NCBI GenBank assembly: GCA_937135955.1
Contig: CAKZOB010000042.1
Location: 62,001-126,000 of the forward strand
Source: an uncultured Anaerolineales bacterium
GTDB taxonomy: Bacteria > Chloroflexota > Anaerolineae > Aggregatilineales > Aggregatilineaceae
Direction of reading: 5' to 3'
Length of the DNA stretch: 64,000 bases
A program made the translations under genes and the position numbers. Numbering within the stretch: the first letter of the stretch is position 1; each line of letters starts with the position of its first letter. Below are positions 1 through 11,606 of the stretch, piece after piece. The notes under the pieces are model-generated. The model was not told where the DNA came from and ran no database searches. It saw only the letters and a program-made list of their open reading frames with translations.

Positions 1-1104
1 GGGCTGGCGGCAGCGGTGACCCTCACCGCGTTGTTCGCGCTGGCCAGAAGCCTGGCCCCGCCGGGCGACGCCCGCCCTCCGCTGCTGACCGTCGCCGCGG
101 GAATCGGCACGCCGCTATGGTGGTACGGGCGTGTCCTGTTCCCCGAAGCGCTGCTCGCCTGTGCCCTGACCGCCGCGGTGACGCTCACCGTGCGTGCCGC
201 CAACCGTCCCGCCCGCCTGATCCTGGCGGGCGCTGCCTTCGGCGCAGGGATGCTCACCCGCGCGGCCCTGGCGATCTACGCGCTGCCGCTGGCGGTGCTG
301 GTTCTGTATGAGTCGGCGCGGGGGCAAGCCGGACGTAGCGAGACTGGAGAGGAGATCAGCAGGGCGCAGCTTGCAGGTGCAATGCGCCTGATGTGGATCG
401 CCCTGGGCGCACTGCCCTTCGCAGCAGGCGTGCTGATCCACAACGCCCTGCGCTTCGGCGACGCATTCAGCACCGGCTACGCGGGCGAGAGCTTCAGTAC
501 CTCCCTCTGGCAGGGCGTCAGCGGGCTGCTGCTCAGCCCTGGCAAAGGCGTGTGGCTCTACGCCCCACCGCTGCTGCTGAGCGTCGCGCTCTGGCCGCGC
601 TTCTGGCGAGCACAGCGGGCGCTGGCCTGCTTCCTGGCGCTGGCGTGGGCGGTAGCGTTGCCCTTCTACGGGAGTTGGTGGGCCTGGGATGGCGGCTGGG
701 CCTGGGGGCCGCGCCTGCTCGTGCCGCTGTTGCCGCTCAGTTGTCTGCCCCTGCTGACCCTGCCCGCCGACCGGCGCTGGGGTTGGGCGGCTGCGCTGAC
801 CATAGCGTCGGGCGGGCTGGTCAACCTGCTGGGCGTGCTGACCAATCCGGCAACTCACTACGCGCGGCTGGCAGCTCATCACGCCAACCCAGCCATGCAA
901 GCGGCGTTCAGTGTGACGGGCGCTCCCATCGCTGGCGCATTGCGCTTGCTGGTCGCCGGGCAGACCGAGCCGCTGGCGCTCTTTCATCTGAACACGAGCG
1001 GGCTACCCCTCACCTGGCAGGTCGGAGCGCCCGTGCTGGCGCTCGCCGGTCTGATCATCGGCGCATGGCACCTGCTGCGCGCCCTGCGTCGCGCTCAGAC
1101 TTGA
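1..1104 (+). CDS. Polytopic membrane protein, GT-C-like, 5' partial
   Basis: The reading frame is open from the window edge, so the true start lies upstream; a GTG at 16 is only an internal possibility. The visible part, about 367 residues, has alternating hydrophobic segments and short loops, giving roughly eight membrane spans. One aromatic loop, YGSWWAWDGGWAWGPR, resembles a loop seen in dolichyl-phosphate-mannose-type (GT-C/GT39-like) proteins of Chloroflexota. The catalytic acidic loop would be in the missing N-terminal part, so the glycosyltransferase role is inferred from fold style only. The stop overlaps the end of the convergent mnhG gene by 10 bases. No substrate can be proposed. 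Confidence 0.7.
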   Translation, partial: GLAAAVTLTALFALARSLAPPGDARPPLLTVAAGIGTPLWWYGRVLFPEALLACALTAAVTLTVRAANRPARLILAGAAFGAGMLTRAALAIYALPLAVLVLYESARGQAGRSETGEEISRAQLAGAMRLMWIALGALPFAAGVLIHNALRFGDAFSTGYAGESFSTSLWQGVSGLLLSPGKGVWLYAPPLLLSVALWPRFWRAQRALACFLALAWAVALPFYGSWWAWDGGWAWGPRLLVPLLPLSCLPLLTLPADRRWGWAAALTIASGGLVNLLGVLTNPATHYARLAAHHANPAMQAAFSVTGAPIAGALRLLVAGQTEPLALFHLNTSGLPLTWQVGAPVLALAGLIIGAWHLLRALRRAQT

Positions 1105-1496
1105 GGCTGATCGGACTCCGGCGGCGCAGTCGCGGGCTGTTTGCTGCGCAGCCGGTGCGAGCGCAGGTCGTACTGCCCCGCCAGTTCGTCAATCACAGTG
1201 GTCTCCACCAGTTTAACCCCGACAAAATAGCCCGCCCGCCCCAACATATGCGCCGCGATCGGCGTGGTGAGCAGCAGAAAGACGATGGTGGCGACCGCCC
1301 GCGTGGTCACGCCTACACTGCCGAAATGCACGGCGACCGCCAGCAGCAACGCCCCCGACCCCAGCGTAGACGCCTTGGAACTGGCCGACATGCGCAGGAA
1401 CAGGTCGGGCATACGCAATACCCCCAGCCCGGCCATGACCATGAAGAAGGCTCCCACAATCATCAAGGCGGCAGTGATCACGTCGGTCATAGTCAC
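1095..1496 (-). CDS. mnhG: Na+/H+ antiporter subunit MnhG/MrpG
   Basis: Small membrane subunit of the Mrp/Mnh multi-subunit monovalent cation/proton antiporter. The 133 residues include three hydrophobic segments and the family signature around GVLRMPDLFLRMSASSKAS, followed by a TTPIAAHMLGRAGY segment typical of MnhG. A hydrophilic C-terminal tail of about 25 residues extends beyond the usual core. It is the last gene of the operon. Its ATG overlaps the mnhF stop by 4 bases, which suggests translational coupling, and its 3' end overlaps the convergent gene at 1-1104. Assignment is firm from sequence and gene order. Confidence 0.95.
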   Translation of the reverse strand: MTMTDVITAALMIVGAFFMVMAGLGVLRMPDLFLRMSASSKASTLGSGALLLAVAVHFGSVGVTTRAVATIVFLLLTTPIAAHMLGRAGYFVGVKLVETTVIDELAGQYDLRSHRLRSKQPATAPPESDQPQV

Positions 1497-1759
1497 ACCG
1501 TCCTCTCGATGTAATAGGCGAAGGCGACCGTCCCCAGGAAGGAGATCAGCGCGGTGGCGATGGCCACATCCAGGAAAGCCGCCTGTCCGGTGGCGATGGC
1601 ATAAGTGGCGATCACCCCAATGCCCAGCGTGGTCAACAGGTCGAGCGCCACAACCCGGTCGGGCAGACTCGGCCCGCGCAACAGCCGCGCGACTGTCAGG
1701 AGAATTGCCAGCATCAGCGCCGGCAGAATGCCATACAGTGCCAGATCGCTCACGTTCAT
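1493..1759 (-). CDS. mnhF: Na+/H+ antiporter subunit MnhF/MrpF
   Basis: An 88-residue protein with three predicted membrane helices. It carries the MnhF signature RLLRGPSLPDRVVALDLL, where the arginine/proline/aspartate loop is characteristic. MnhF belongs to the small-subunit half of the Mrp complex, which in known systems is needed for assembly and activity. It lies between mnhE and mnhG and overlaps both by 4 bases, as expected for a coupled operon. Length matches the family norm of about 90 residues. Confidence 0.95.
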   Translation of the reverse strand: MNVSDLALYGILPALMLAILLTVARLLRGPSLPDRVVALDLLTTLGIGVIATYAIATGQAAFLDVAIATALISFLGTVAFAYYIERTV

Positions 1760-2229
1760 TCCAGCAACTCCTTCACCCGCCGCTCGAAGCCGTTCTTGAT
1801 CCCCTGGCGAAATTGCTCCAGATCGTGGACGTGAATGGTGTGCACATACATGACCTGTCGATCCTCGGAAACATCCAGATATAGGGTGCCCGGCGTAAGC
1901 GTGATCAGATTGGCCAGCAGGGTAATCGCCGGGTCAGAGCGCACGCTTAGCGGGATCGCTACCACTGCCGGGCGCAGGTCCAGTCGCGGCGACAGCACCG
2001 AGAACGCCACGCGCAGGTTGGCCTGGATCAGTTCCGCCAGGAAGAGCAGCACAAAGGCGATGACCCTGGGCACCATGGTGAAATAGCGCGACGGAGGCAG
2101 CAGCCGCTGGGTGAAAGCCAGCAAGCCATAGCCGAGCACGAAGCCGAACAGCAGGTTGGCCGGGGTGAAGGTCCCCGTCAGCGCGATCCAGGACAACGCC
2201 AGCAGGGTGTTGAGCAATAGCGTGTTCAT
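1756..2229 (-). CDS. mnhE: Na+/H+ antiporter subunit MnhE/MrpE
   Basis: A 157-residue membrane subunit of the Mrp antiporter. The N-terminal half has two to three hydrophobic helices; the C-terminal half is a small soluble domain with the family pattern [12 protein letters not shown] followed by VMYVHTIHV. The ATG at 2229 was chosen over longer in-frame extensions because it overlaps the mnhD stop by 4 bases and gives the normal family length. Upstream sequence in the same frame is an open shadow of mnhD. Its stop overlaps the mnhF start by 4 bases. Confidence 0.93.
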   Translation of the reverse strand: MNTLLLNTLLALSWIALTGTFTPANLLFGFVLGYGLLAFTQRLLPPSRYFTMVPRVIAFVLLFLAELIQANLRVAFSVLSPRLDLRPAVVAIPLSVRSDPAITLLANLITLTPGTLYLDVSEDRQVMYVHTIHVHDLEQFRQGIKNGFERRVKELLE

Positions 2230-3731
2230 GCGCCACCTCCCAGCACCGCCTGAATGTACGCCGACGGATCGAGCAATTGGGCCGCGGCATCCGTCGCCAG
2301 CGCGAAGAATGGCTCTGCTGCTACGCCCAGGATCACAGTCAGCGCGGCCAGGCTCACTACGGGCAACAGCAGCGGTCGCCGCGTCTGCGGGGCCAGCCGC
2401 GCGAAGGGATGTTCCGGCTGCGGATGATCCTTCCAGAACGCTTCGGCCCAGATTTTGGTCATCGAGAACAGCGTCAGCAGGCTGACGGCCAGCGACACCG
2501 CCACGATGGCGTAGTCCTCCGTCTCCAGGCCAGCGCGCACCAGCGCCAGCTTGGCCCAGAACCCCGAAAGCGGCGGCAGACCGGCCAGCGCCATGGCGGG
2601 CACAAAGAACAACGCCGCCAGCGCCGGATTGGCGCGGTACAGCCCCCCTACTTCCTTCAGATGGTAGCTGCCCGCCTGACGGCGGATCACCCCGCTGACC
2701 AGGAACAGCGCCGACTTGGCGATGATCACATGGGCCATGAAGAAGATCATGCCCGCCAGCGAAAGCGCTGTGTACAGCCCCAGCCCCATCAACAGGTAAC
2801 CGATCTGACTGATGATGTGGAACGACAACAACCGCCGTACTTCCATCTGCGCCACCGCGCCCAGCACGCCCGTTACCATGGTCAGCCCGGCAATGATCAG
2901 CAGCAGCGTATGTGTGTAGGCGATGTCGTGTACGAAGATCAGCGTGAAGATGCGCACCAGCGCATACACCCCCACCTTGGTCAGCAAGCCCGAAAACAGG
3001 GCAGTGATGGCGATGGGCGGCGTGTGATAGGACGCGGGCAGCCAGAAGAACAGCGGAAACAGGCCCGCCTTGATGCCGAACGCCACCAGGAACATCATGC
3101 CCAGCACGGTCGCCAGGCCGGGCGCGACGGTATCGCCCGCCTGTATCTGCCGCGCCAGATCGGCCATGTTGAGCGTGCCTGTCACGCTGTAGAGAATGCC
3201 CACCGACGCCAGGAACAGCGCCGATGACAACAGGTTGATCGTCACGTATTTGAGCGCGCCTTCCAGTTGTTCCTGGCTGCCGCCGAGCGCCATCAGCACA
3301 AAGGAGGTGATCAACATCACCTCGAACCACACGTACAGGTTAAAGATGTCGCCGGTCAGGAAAGCTCCGCTCACGCCCATCAACAGGGTGTGCAGCAGCG
3401 CATAATAGCCGAACGATTCGCGGCGGGCGTCAATGCTGCCCAGCGAATAGATCGCCACTGTCAGGCCCATCAGGCCGGTCATGACCACCATGATCGCGCT
3501 GAACAGATCGGCCACCAGGGTGATCCCGAACGGCGCGGGCCAGTTGCCGATCTGCACGGCCTGAATGCCTTCGCGCGACACCCACACCAGCAGCCCCAGC
3601 GCCGCAGCCAGGTGTAGCGCCGCCCCAACCACATTGATCCGCCGCTGAAGCAGTCGGTTGTGCCAGGCCAGCAGCGCGGTCACCGCCGTCAGAAAAGGGA
3701 TGAGCAATGGCAAAAGCAGCAATAGCGTCAT
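2226..3731 (-). CDS. mnhD: Na+/H+ antiporter subunit MnhD/MrpD
   Basis: About 501 residues with roughly 14 membrane helices. It is a member of the proton-translocating NuoL/M/N-like antiporter family. It shows the conserved helix-5 glutamate ([11 protein letters not shown]) and the helix-7 lysine ([12 protein letters not shown]) that form the proton path in MrpD and NuoM. I prefer the second ATG (3731) because AAGGGGG lies six bases before it; the ATG at 3737 would have no spacer, though it would add only two residues. It sits five bases after mnhC (from the first ATG) and is coupled to mnhE. In the complex it partners MnhA in cation/proton exchange, usually Na+/H+; ion choice cannot be read here. 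Confidence 0.95.
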   Translation of the reverse strand: MTLLLLLPLLIPFLTAVTALLAWHNRLLQRRINVVGAALHLAAALGLLVWVSREGIQAVQIGNWPAPFGITLVADLFSAIMVVMTGLMGLTVAIYSLGSIDARRESFGYYALLHTLLMGVSGAFLTGDIFNLYVWFEVMLITSFVLMALGGSQEQLEGALKYVTINLLSSALFLASVGILYSVTGTLNMADLARQIQAGDTVAPGLATVLGMMFLVAFGIKAGLFPLFFWLPASYHTPPIAITALFSGLLTKVGVYALVRIFTLIFVHDIAYTHTLLLIIAGLTMVTGVLGAVAQMEVRRLLSFHIISQIGYLLMGLGLYTALSLAGMIFFMAHVIIAKSALFLVSGVIRRQAGSYHLKEVGGLYRANPALAALFFVPAMALAGLPPLSGFWAKLALVRAGLETEDYAIVAVSLAVSLLTLFSMTKIWAEAFWKDHPQPEHPFARLAPQTRRPLLLPVVSLAALTVILGVAAEPFFALATDAAAQLLDPSAYIQAVLGGGA

Positions 3732-3742
3732 GGACATCCCCC

Positions 3743-4126
3743 TTAACCTTGCGCCTGCCCTGCTTTGCGGGATTTCTTCGGCAGTTCCGTGGAACGAATC
3801 TGATCCAGATCGTCCGTGCCCGCCGCCTGATAGGCCCGCTTGAAGAGCACCAGCGCGAACGCCTGCACCCCAAAGCCGATCACGATGGCGGTGAGGATCA
3901 ATGCCTGAGGCAGGGGATCGGCGAACGGTTCGACAGGGCGCACCGCCCCTTCGGGCACCAGAGGGGGCCTGCCGCGCATCACGCCGTTGACCGTGAAGAT
4001 GAGCAGGTTGGCCGCATAGCTCAAAAGCGACAGACCGATCACTACTTTGGCCAGGCTGCGCCGCATCATCATGTATAGGCCCGCTGCGTAAAGCGCGCCG
4101 ATGATCACTGCCAGCACGACTTCCAT
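3743..4126 (-). CDS. mnhC: Na+/H+ antiporter subunit MnhC/MrpC (NuoK-like)
   Basis: A 127-residue NuoK homologue with three helices. The family pattern is visible: a second helix with [18 protein letters not shown], a loop with a proline cluster, and a third helix starting [17 protein letters not shown]. MnhC/NuoK subunits sit beside the antiporter-like subunits and carry membrane-buried acidic residues. The GAGGAGG ribosome site lies inside the last codons of mnhB and only one base separates the two genes, so translation is probably coupled. The charged C-terminal tail rich in Lys/Gln is slightly long for the family. Confidence 0.95.
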   Translation of the reverse strand: MEVVLAVIIGALYAAGLYMMMRRSLAKVVIGLSLLSYAANLLIFTVNGVMRGRPPLVPEGAVRPVEPFADPLPQALILTAIVIGFGVQAFALVLFKRAYQAAGTDDLDQIRSTELPKKSRKAGQAQG

Positions 4127-4127
4127 C

Positions 4128-4538
4128 TCATTCCTCCTCTGCCAAAGCGAAGATGATCGTCAGCACCACGCCGACGACCGTCAGGTAGACGCCGACATCG
4201 AACAGCAGCGGGGTGCCCAGCTTGCCCACTACAGGCAACGGACGATTGTCCCAGCGGGCGGTCATGAAGGGATCGCCCGCCAGCACGCTGATCAGGCCGC
4301 TGAACACGGCCACCAGCAGCCCCAGCCCGATCAGGCGGCGCGGGGTGACTGGCAACAGCTGACGGGCGCGTTGCACGTCGAAAGCCAGGGTGTAGAGCGC
4401 AAAGGCCGAAGAGGCCACCAGCCCGCCCACGAAGCCGCCGCCCGGTTCGTTGTGTCCGCGCAGCAGCGCGAACACCGAAAAAAGCAACAGCAGCGGCAGC
4501 AGGTAACGAATCGCAGTGCGCAGTACCAGAGAGTCCAT
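4128..4538 (-). CDS. mnhB: Na+/H+ antiporter subunit MnhB/MrpB
   Basis: A 136-residue membrane protein of the MnhB family (four helices). The signature loop [16 protein letters not shown] is intact and is diagnostic for MnhB and the related C-terminal part of MrpA. A TTG start at 4556 is possible, but AAGGAGGAGG lies a few bases before the ATG at 4538, so that start was chosen; it leaves about 14 bases after the mnhA stop. The gene is followed by mnhC after one base. Confidence 0.94.
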   Translation of the reverse strand: MDSLVLRTAIRYLLPLLLLFSVFALLRGHNEPGGGFVGGLVASSAFALYTLAFDVQRARQLLPVTPRRLIGLGLLVAVFSGLISVLAGDPFMTARWDNRPLPVVGKLGTPLLFDVGVYLTVVGVVLTIIFALAEEE

Positions 4539-4552
4539 TCCGTCCTCCTCCT

Positions 4553-6940
<2,388 letters not shown>

Positions 6941-6965
6941 TGTCGTCTACCCCCTCATGGATTCT

Positions 6966-7097
6966 GAGAGCCCCCCTCAACCCCCGGCCCCTTCTCCCTC
7001 TGAGGGGCGAAGGGGAGACGAGCCAGGTTTTCCCTCTCGCCCCATTGAGGGAGAGAGGTGGCGCACAGCGCCGGGGGTGAGAGGTTATCAAATGGCC
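6966..7097. repeat. 132-bp palindromic repeat, copy A1
   Basis: This is an intergenic block made of two nested hairpins between an outer inverted repeat of CCTCAACCCCCGGC and GCGCCGGGGGTGAG type. A second copy in opposite orientation lies at 22402-22533 and has the same length; most bases match. The 28-bp inner hairpin (6988-7015) is the exact reverse complement of the corresponding segment when the two copies are aligned. The block lies in the presumed leader of the mnh operon, between its candidate promoter and mnhA. It looks like a REP/MITE-type element of Chloroflexota style. Confidence 0.85.
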
Positions 7098-7147
7098 ACT
7101 GAATCGGCCTTGCTGGGTTGGGCAGCAGCGCAATAGCCTCTCCATAG

Positions 7148-7176
7148 AGTATAAGGGAAAGCCCCCTCTATGAGCA
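7148..7176 (-). promoter_or_regulatory. Candidate promoter of the mnh operon
   Basis: On the minus strand a good -10 hexamer TATACT (7148-7153) follows a weak -35 TGCTCA (7171-7176) with a 17-base spacer. It is the best sigma-70-like site in the 386-base space between mnhA and the ATPase gene. It would give a leader of about 200 bases containing the palindromic repeat. The rest of that space, toward the ATPase, has no convincing plus-strand promoter. Confidence 0.4.
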
Positions 7177-7326
7177 TCAGAAATTCGTTAGGCTGTGTTA
7201 GAAACATGATGCCCCCACAAATTGGGAGCCATCACTCCCGTTCAGGCTTTGCTACGATCTAAATCGCTTCACATTTGGCGGTTCGACAATACCAGGTCTG
7301 CAACTCGAACAGGGAATACTCGCTCT

Positions 7327-10119
7327 ATGTCCATTGGCTCGCACACCCAAAAGCCAGAACCCTGGCACACTCAGTCTGTCGAGGCCGTGCTGCACAGGCT
7401 GGCCGTTGATCCCGATCAAGGCCTGAGCAACGACGAAGCCGCACGGCGGCTGGCTCAACATGGCCCCAACGAACTGCAGGATCGCGGCAGCAAATCCCCC
7501 TGGCGCATCCTGTGGGAACAGTTTACCAGCACTATGGTGCTCATCCTCATCGCCGCGGCGGTCGTCTCGGCGTTGCTGGGCAAACCTCTGGAGACCGCAG
7601 CCATTTCCGCCATCGTCGTGCTCTTCGCTCTGCTGGGGTTCGTACAGGAATATCGCGCCGAACAGGCCATGGCCGCTCTCAAGAGGCTTTCTGCGCCTGT
7701 AGTGCGCGTTCGGCGCGACGGCCAGGAACAACAGGTGCCCGCCCAAACCCTCGTGCCCGGCGACATCGTCTTGCTGGAAGCCGGAAACCTGGTGCCTGCT
7801 GACCTGCGTCTGATCGAAAGCGCCAACCTGCGCATCCTGGAAGCGGCGCTCACCGGTGAGTCAGAGCCGATCGAAAAACACAGTGATCTGCTGCCCAGTC
7901 CCAACCTCACGCTGGGAGACCGCGCCAACATGGCCTATCTGGGGACGCAAGTGGCCTATGGGCGTGGCAGGGGGGTCGTGGTGGCAACCGGCATGAACAC
8001 CGAACTGGGCCGCATCGCCGACCTGATTCAAGAGGTCGAAGAGCAGGCCACCCCCCTGCAATGCCAACTCGATCAGGTGGGCAAGTCGCTGGCGCTGGCA
8101 GGGGCGATCATCGCGGGGCTGGTCTTGCTCATTGGCGCAGCCCGCAGCGAACCCCTCAGCGAAATGTTCCTGACGGCGGTCAGCGTAGCCGTGGCGGTTG
8201 TCCCCGAAGGGCTGCCGGCAGTCGTCACGGTGACGCTCGCCCTGGGCGCTCAACGCATGTTGCGACGACGCGCCCTCATCCGCAAGCTGCCCGCTGTGGA
8301 AACGCTCGGCTCGGTCACGGTGATTTGCTCCGACAAGACCGGCACGCTCACCGAGAACCGCATGACTGTGACTGTCATTGACGTGGCCGGGCACTACCTC
8401 GAACTGGCCGGAACAGGGCGTCACCCGACGCCTACCCTGGACATCGGCTCGCGCGACCTCCTGACCGGACAACCGCCTTCTGTGGGGTTGGTGCTGGCAG
8501 CGGGCGCGCTGTGCAACGATGCCTCTCTGTCAGCCGATCCGCAAAACGGGCGCTTTGTCCCCCTTGGCGACCCCACCGAGGGGGCGCTGCTGGTCGCTGC
8601 GGCCCAGGCCGGTCTGGACAAAAAGGCGCTCGAAGCGCTGGCCCCGCGCATGGCGGAAATACCCTTCGACTCCGAGCGCAAGCGCATGAGCACAGTGCAC
8701 CGCCTGCTCAACCATGGCGCAGGCTGGGCACCGGCCCTGCACTCTCTGCAAGCCCCGAACACAGAGTACGTCGCTTTCACCAAAGGGGCAGTAGACGGCC
8801 TGTTGGAGATCGCCAGCCAGGTTTGGGAGGGGCACGGGCCGGTGCCGCTCGACGCACATTGGCGACAGCGCATTCAGGTCGCCAGCGACGACCTGGCGCT
8901 GAAGGGAATGCGTGTGCTGGGCCTGGCCGTTCGCCCTTTGAACGACCTACCGCCAGGCACCGCTGATGCTCTGGAACGCGATCTGATCTTCGTCGGTTTG
9001 GTCGGCATGATTGACCCGCCGCGACCGGAAGTGCGGCAGGCCATCGCCACCTGCCGGGATGCGGGCATCCGCCCCATCATGATCACTGGCGATCACCCGC
9101 TCACGGCGCGCTTCATCGCCTACGATCTGGGCATTACCACCAACGGGCACGTGAAGACCGGTCAGGAACTCAATGGCATGTCACCAGCGGAACTGGCGGC
9201 GGCGATCGAGGACGTATCGGTGTTCGCTCGCGTCACGCCAGAGCACAAGTTGCGCATCGTCGAAGCGCTGCAACAGCAGGGGCACGTTGTGGCCATGACC
9301 GGCGATGGCGTGAACGATGCCCCCGCGCTCAAAAAGGCCGATATCGGCGTGGCGATGGGCATAGCGGGCACGGACGTTTCTAAAGAAGCGGCGCAAATCG
9401 CCTTGCTAGACGACAACTTCGCCACCATCGTTGCCGCCGTCGAAGAAGGCCGCGCGACCTACGACAACATCCGGCGCTTCGTCAAGTTCTCGATCGCGGG
9501 CAATGTGGGCAAGGTGATCGTCATGCTCTTCGCCCCCTTCTTCGGCATTGCGGTGGCGCTATTGCCGTTGCAGCTGCTATGGCTGAACCTGCTCACCGAC
9601 GGGTTGCTGGGCCTGGGCATGGGCATGGAACCCGCTGACCGGCGCATTATGCAACGCCCTCCCCGTAGCCGACACGAAGGTATCTTCAGCGCTGGCTTGC
9701 GTCGTCACATGCTGTGGGTGGGTGTGCTGATTGGCGCGCTGGCCCTGGGCGTGGGGGTGATCTTCTATCATACGGGCGACGGCGACTCGCGCACCTGGCA
9801 GACCATGATCTTCACCTCGCTGGCCTTCCTGCAAATCGGGCAGGCGCTGGCCTCGCGGTCTTCCGAAACGTCTTTGTTCACGCTCGGTCTGCGGAGCAAC
9901 CCCACCTTGCTTGTCATGGTGATCGTTGTGATTGCCCTGCAACTGGCTGCCATTTACGTGCCTTCTCTGGACGAGTTCTTTAAGGTCACCCCCCTATCCG
10001 CCTTCGAACTGGCCGTTTGCGTAGGGCTGGGCAGCCTGGTCTTTATGGCCATCGAGCTAGAAAAGTGGCTGTTGCGCCGCCGCCAACGAACGTCACCAGA
10101 GCTATCGAACGTCTCGTAA
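7327..10119 (+). CDS. P-type cation ATPase, Ca2+-type (P2A-like)
   Basis: A 930-residue P-type ATPase. It has an N-terminal cation-ATPase domain ([20 protein letters not shown]), the actuator TGES near residue 176, the phosphorylated aspartate in DKTGT near 336, and the hinge [11 protein letters not shown] near 658. The helix-4 motif [10 protein letters not shown] (about 293) and the helix-6 motif LNLLTDG match SERCA-type calcium site II residues. The helix-5 position that is Glu in SERCA site I reads Lys here (GNVGK), so one ion per cycle, or a different ion, is possible. Family knowledge suggests Ca2+ efflux across the plasma membrane. The ATG at 7327 gives the normal N-terminus; a TTG-initiated extension from 7222 looks non-coding, and the ribosome site is weak. 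Confidence 0.92.
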   Translation: MSIGSHTQKPEPWHTQSVEAVLHRLAVDPDQGLSNDEAARRLAQHGPNELQDRGSKSPWRILWEQFTSTMVLILIAAAVVSALLGKPLETAAISAIVVLFALLGFVQEYRAEQAMAALKRLSAPVVRVRRDGQEQQVPAQTLVPGDIVLLEAGNLVPADLRLIESANLRILEAALTGESEPIEKHSDLLPSPNLTLGDRANMAYLGTQVAYGRGRGVVVATGMNTELGRIADLIQEVEEQATPLQCQLDQVGKSLALAGAIIAGLVLLIGAARSEPLSEMFLTAVSVAVAVVPEGLPAVVTVTLALGAQRMLRRRALIRKLPAVETLGSVTVICSDKTGTLTENRMTVTVIDVAGHYLELAGTGRHPTPTLDIGSRDLLTGQPPSVGLVLAAGALCNDASLSADPQNGRFVPLGDPTEGALLVAAAQAGLDKKALEALAPRMAEIPFDSERKRMSTVHRLLNHGAGWAPALHSLQAPNTEYVAFTKGAVDGLLEIASQVWEGHGPVPLDAHWRQRIQVASDDLALKGMRVLGLAVRPLNDLPPGTADALERDLIFVGLVGMIDPPRPEVRQAIATCRDAGIRPIMITGDHPLTARFIAYDLGITTNGHVKTGQELNGMSPAELAAAIEDVSVFARVTPEHKLRIVEALQQQGHVVAMTGDGVNDAPALKKADIGVAMGIAGTDVSKEAAQIALLDDNFATIVAAVEEGRATYDNIRRFVKFSIAGNVGKVIVMLFAPFFGIAVALLPLQLLWLNLLTDGLLGLGMGMEPADRRIMQRPPRSRHEGIFSAGLRRHMLWVGVLIGALALGVGVIFYHTGDGDSRTWQTMIFTSLAFLQIGQALASRSSETSLFTLGLRSNPTLLVMVIVVIALQLAAIYVPSLDEFFKVTPLSAFELAVCVGLGSLVFMAIELEKWLLRRRQRTSPELSNVS

Positions 10120-10142
10120 GCACACATACCTGGAGGTAACCC

Positions 10143-10406
10143 ATGAAATGCCCTGTCTGCCAGACCACCAATCTGTTGATAACAACCCGTGAAGGGGTCG
10201 AGATCGACTACTGCCCACAGTGCCGGGGCGTGTGGTTGGATCGCGGCGAACTCGACAAGATCATTGACCGCACCCTGGCCGAACGAGACGATGATCGCGA
10301 CTACGAGCGTCGCGACCGCGACGACGAGTGGGAATACAAGCGCGACAAGACCCACAAGCCCCGCAAACGTCGCTCGTTCCTCAGCGATCTGTTCGAGTTC
10401 GATTAG
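10143..10406 (+). CDS. TFIIB-type zinc-ribbon protein
   Basis: An 87-residue protein starting with a zinc ribbon of the zf-TFIIB family: CPVC, then CPQCRGVWLDRGELDKI. The four cysteines probably bind one zinc ion. The remainder is a charged Asp/Arg/Lys-rich tail ending in FLSDLFEFD. A clear GGAGGT site precedes the ATG. It starts 23 bases after the ATPase gene and is probably cotranscribed with it. The cellular role of this family is unknown; a link to metal handling is only suggested by the neighbour. Confidence 0.85.
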   Translation: MKCPVCQTTNLLITTREGVEIDYCPQCRGVWLDRGELDKIIDRTLAERDDDRDYERRDRDDEWEYKRDKTHKPRKRRSFLSDLFEFD

Positions 10407-10426
10407 CCCCTTCCCTCACGATACAC

Positions 10427-10457
10427 GGGACGTGAATACAGGCGGAGTTCACGTCCC
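10427..10457 (+). terminator. Rho-independent terminator after the zinc-ribbon gene
   Basis: A perfect 10-bp stem, GGGACGTGAA pairing with TTCACGTCCC, has an 11-base loop and is followed by a pyrimidine run, TTCGCTTCTTTT. It lies 20 bases after the zinc-ribbon stop and separates that transcript from the acetyltransferase gene. The U-tract is interrupted, so efficiency may be moderate. Confidence 0.6.
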
Positions 10458-10467
10458 TTCGCTTCTT

Positions 10468-10496
10468 TTGTGCTCTGTCCTTCGCTGGTAGATAAT
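10468..10496 (+). promoter_or_regulatory. Candidate promoter of the GNAT gene
   Basis: TTGTGC (10468-10473) and GATAAT (10491-10496) are 17 bases apart and start directly after the preceding hairpin. Transcription would begin about 35 bases before the ATG at 10537. The -35 is only a partial match, so this is a candidate. Confidence 0.4.
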
Positions 10497-10536
10497 GGTG
10501 AGGCATAGATTGATTTGCGGTTGGAAGGAATACTTC

Positions 10537-11535
10537 ATGCCTTTACGTCTCTTTAGACTTCCCGCCGATCTCGACGTGCTGATCACCCTGCTGCCTGCCT
10601 CGTTCCAGTATCCGGAAAACGAAGCCTGGAGCATCCGCCAGGACGAAATCGAAGGCATGATAGACAGCCTGCGCGGCATCCGGCGTATCTGGCCGGTTGT
10701 ACGCCTGTTGCAGGCGCTGCACCCCCCCCTGCGCGACGCGCTGTGCGGCTTCATCTGGGAGGAAGACGGCCAGCCAGTAGGGCTGACCAACATCATCCGC
10801 CTGGGCAACACCGATCGCTGGCTGATCGGCAATGTCGCCGTGCTGCCCGCCTACCGGCGGCGCGGCATCGCCCGCCGCCTGGTGGAGGCATCGGTGACTT
10901 TTGCCCGCGAACGGGGCGCGGCATCGGTGGTGCTGGATGTGGTGGCGGGCAACGAACCCGCCTATCGCCTGTACGAATCGCTTGGCTTCATTCATTACGA
11001 CGACCGCTATGAGTTCAGCTATACCCCTGGCTCCCTGCCGGACGTTGTGCCCGCTCCCGCCGGTTACCGGATCACTCCGTGCTCGCCCAGGCGATGGCGT
11101 CCGCGCTACGAGCTGGCGCAACGCATCACCCCTCAGACAGTGCAGTGTTACACACCGGTCGAAGAAGGACGCTTCCGTCAGCCGCCCCTTGTCCGGCTGG
11201 TAATGCCCCTGTTCCTGCTCGCCGAAGGGGTACGGGTGCAAGCTTTCGTAGCCCACACGGACACTGGCGATCAGGTCGTGGCCTGTGCGCGCAGCGTGAT
11301 CCGCAAGCGCGCCGGTGGCACTAACCGTCTGGAGATCGAGCTAGACCCCGCCCACGCGGCTCTGGCCCCGCACCTGATCGCGCGGCTGCTGCACATTGCC
11401 GCGCCCCAGGGATCGCAACATCAGGTCGAACTGCATGCGCCGCGCTGGCAGCCCGTCCTGCTAGATGCGGCGCAACAGGCGGGGTTCGCCCTGCGCTATG
11501 AATACCGCTCGATGGGAAAACTGTTAGGGACCTGA
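10537..11535 (+). CDS. GNAT-family N-acetyltransferase
   Basis: A 332-residue acyltransferase of the GNAT superfamily. The central acetyl-CoA-binding motif is clear: NVAVLPAYRRRGIARRLVE, then a beta strand and EPAYRLYESLGF at about residues 105-165. The C-terminal half (about 180-332) looks like a second, degenerate GNAT-like domain without a clear pyrophosphate loop. The ATG at 10537 was chosen because GGAAGGA lies 7-8 bases before it. The gene stands alone between two terminators. The acyl acceptor cannot be predicted. Confidence 0.85.
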   Translation: MPLRLFRLPADLDVLITLLPASFQYPENEAWSIRQDEIEGMIDSLRGIRRIWPVVRLLQALHPPLRDALCGFIWEEDGQPVGLTNIIRLGNTDRWLIGNVAVLPAYRRRGIARRLVEASVTFARERGAASVVLDVVAGNEPAYRLYESLGFIHYDDRYEFSYTPGSLPDVVPAPAGYRITPCSPRRWRPRYELAQRITPQTVQCYTPVEEGRFRQPPLVRLVMPLFLLAEGVRVQAFVAHTDTGDQVVACARSVIRKRAGGTNRLEIELDPAHAALAPHLIARLLHIAAPQGSQHQVELHAPRWQPVLLDAAQQAGFALRYEYRSMGKLLGT

Positions 11536-11553
11536 CGCCCGCCAGAAGAAATC

Positions 11554-11586
11554 AAAAACGCCCCTGCCAGGGGCAAGGGCGTTTTT
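11554..11586. terminator. Bidirectional rho-independent terminator
   Basis: Perfect 10-bp arms, AAAAACGCCC (11554-11563) and GGGCGTTTTT (11577-11586), enclose a further short TGCC/GGCA stem. The A-run on one side and T-run on the other make it a terminator in both directions. It serves the convergent GNAT gene (stop 11535) and the ABC binding-protein gene (stop 11607). Confidence 0.88.
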
Positions 11587-11606
11587 CAGTTCAGCGGGAG
11601 AGAGAC

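Noticed and set aside
1756-3330. A longer mnhE reading frame of 524 codons
   Set aside because: The upstream part is a shadow of mnhD; only the last 157 codons match MnhE and begin with a well-placed ATG.
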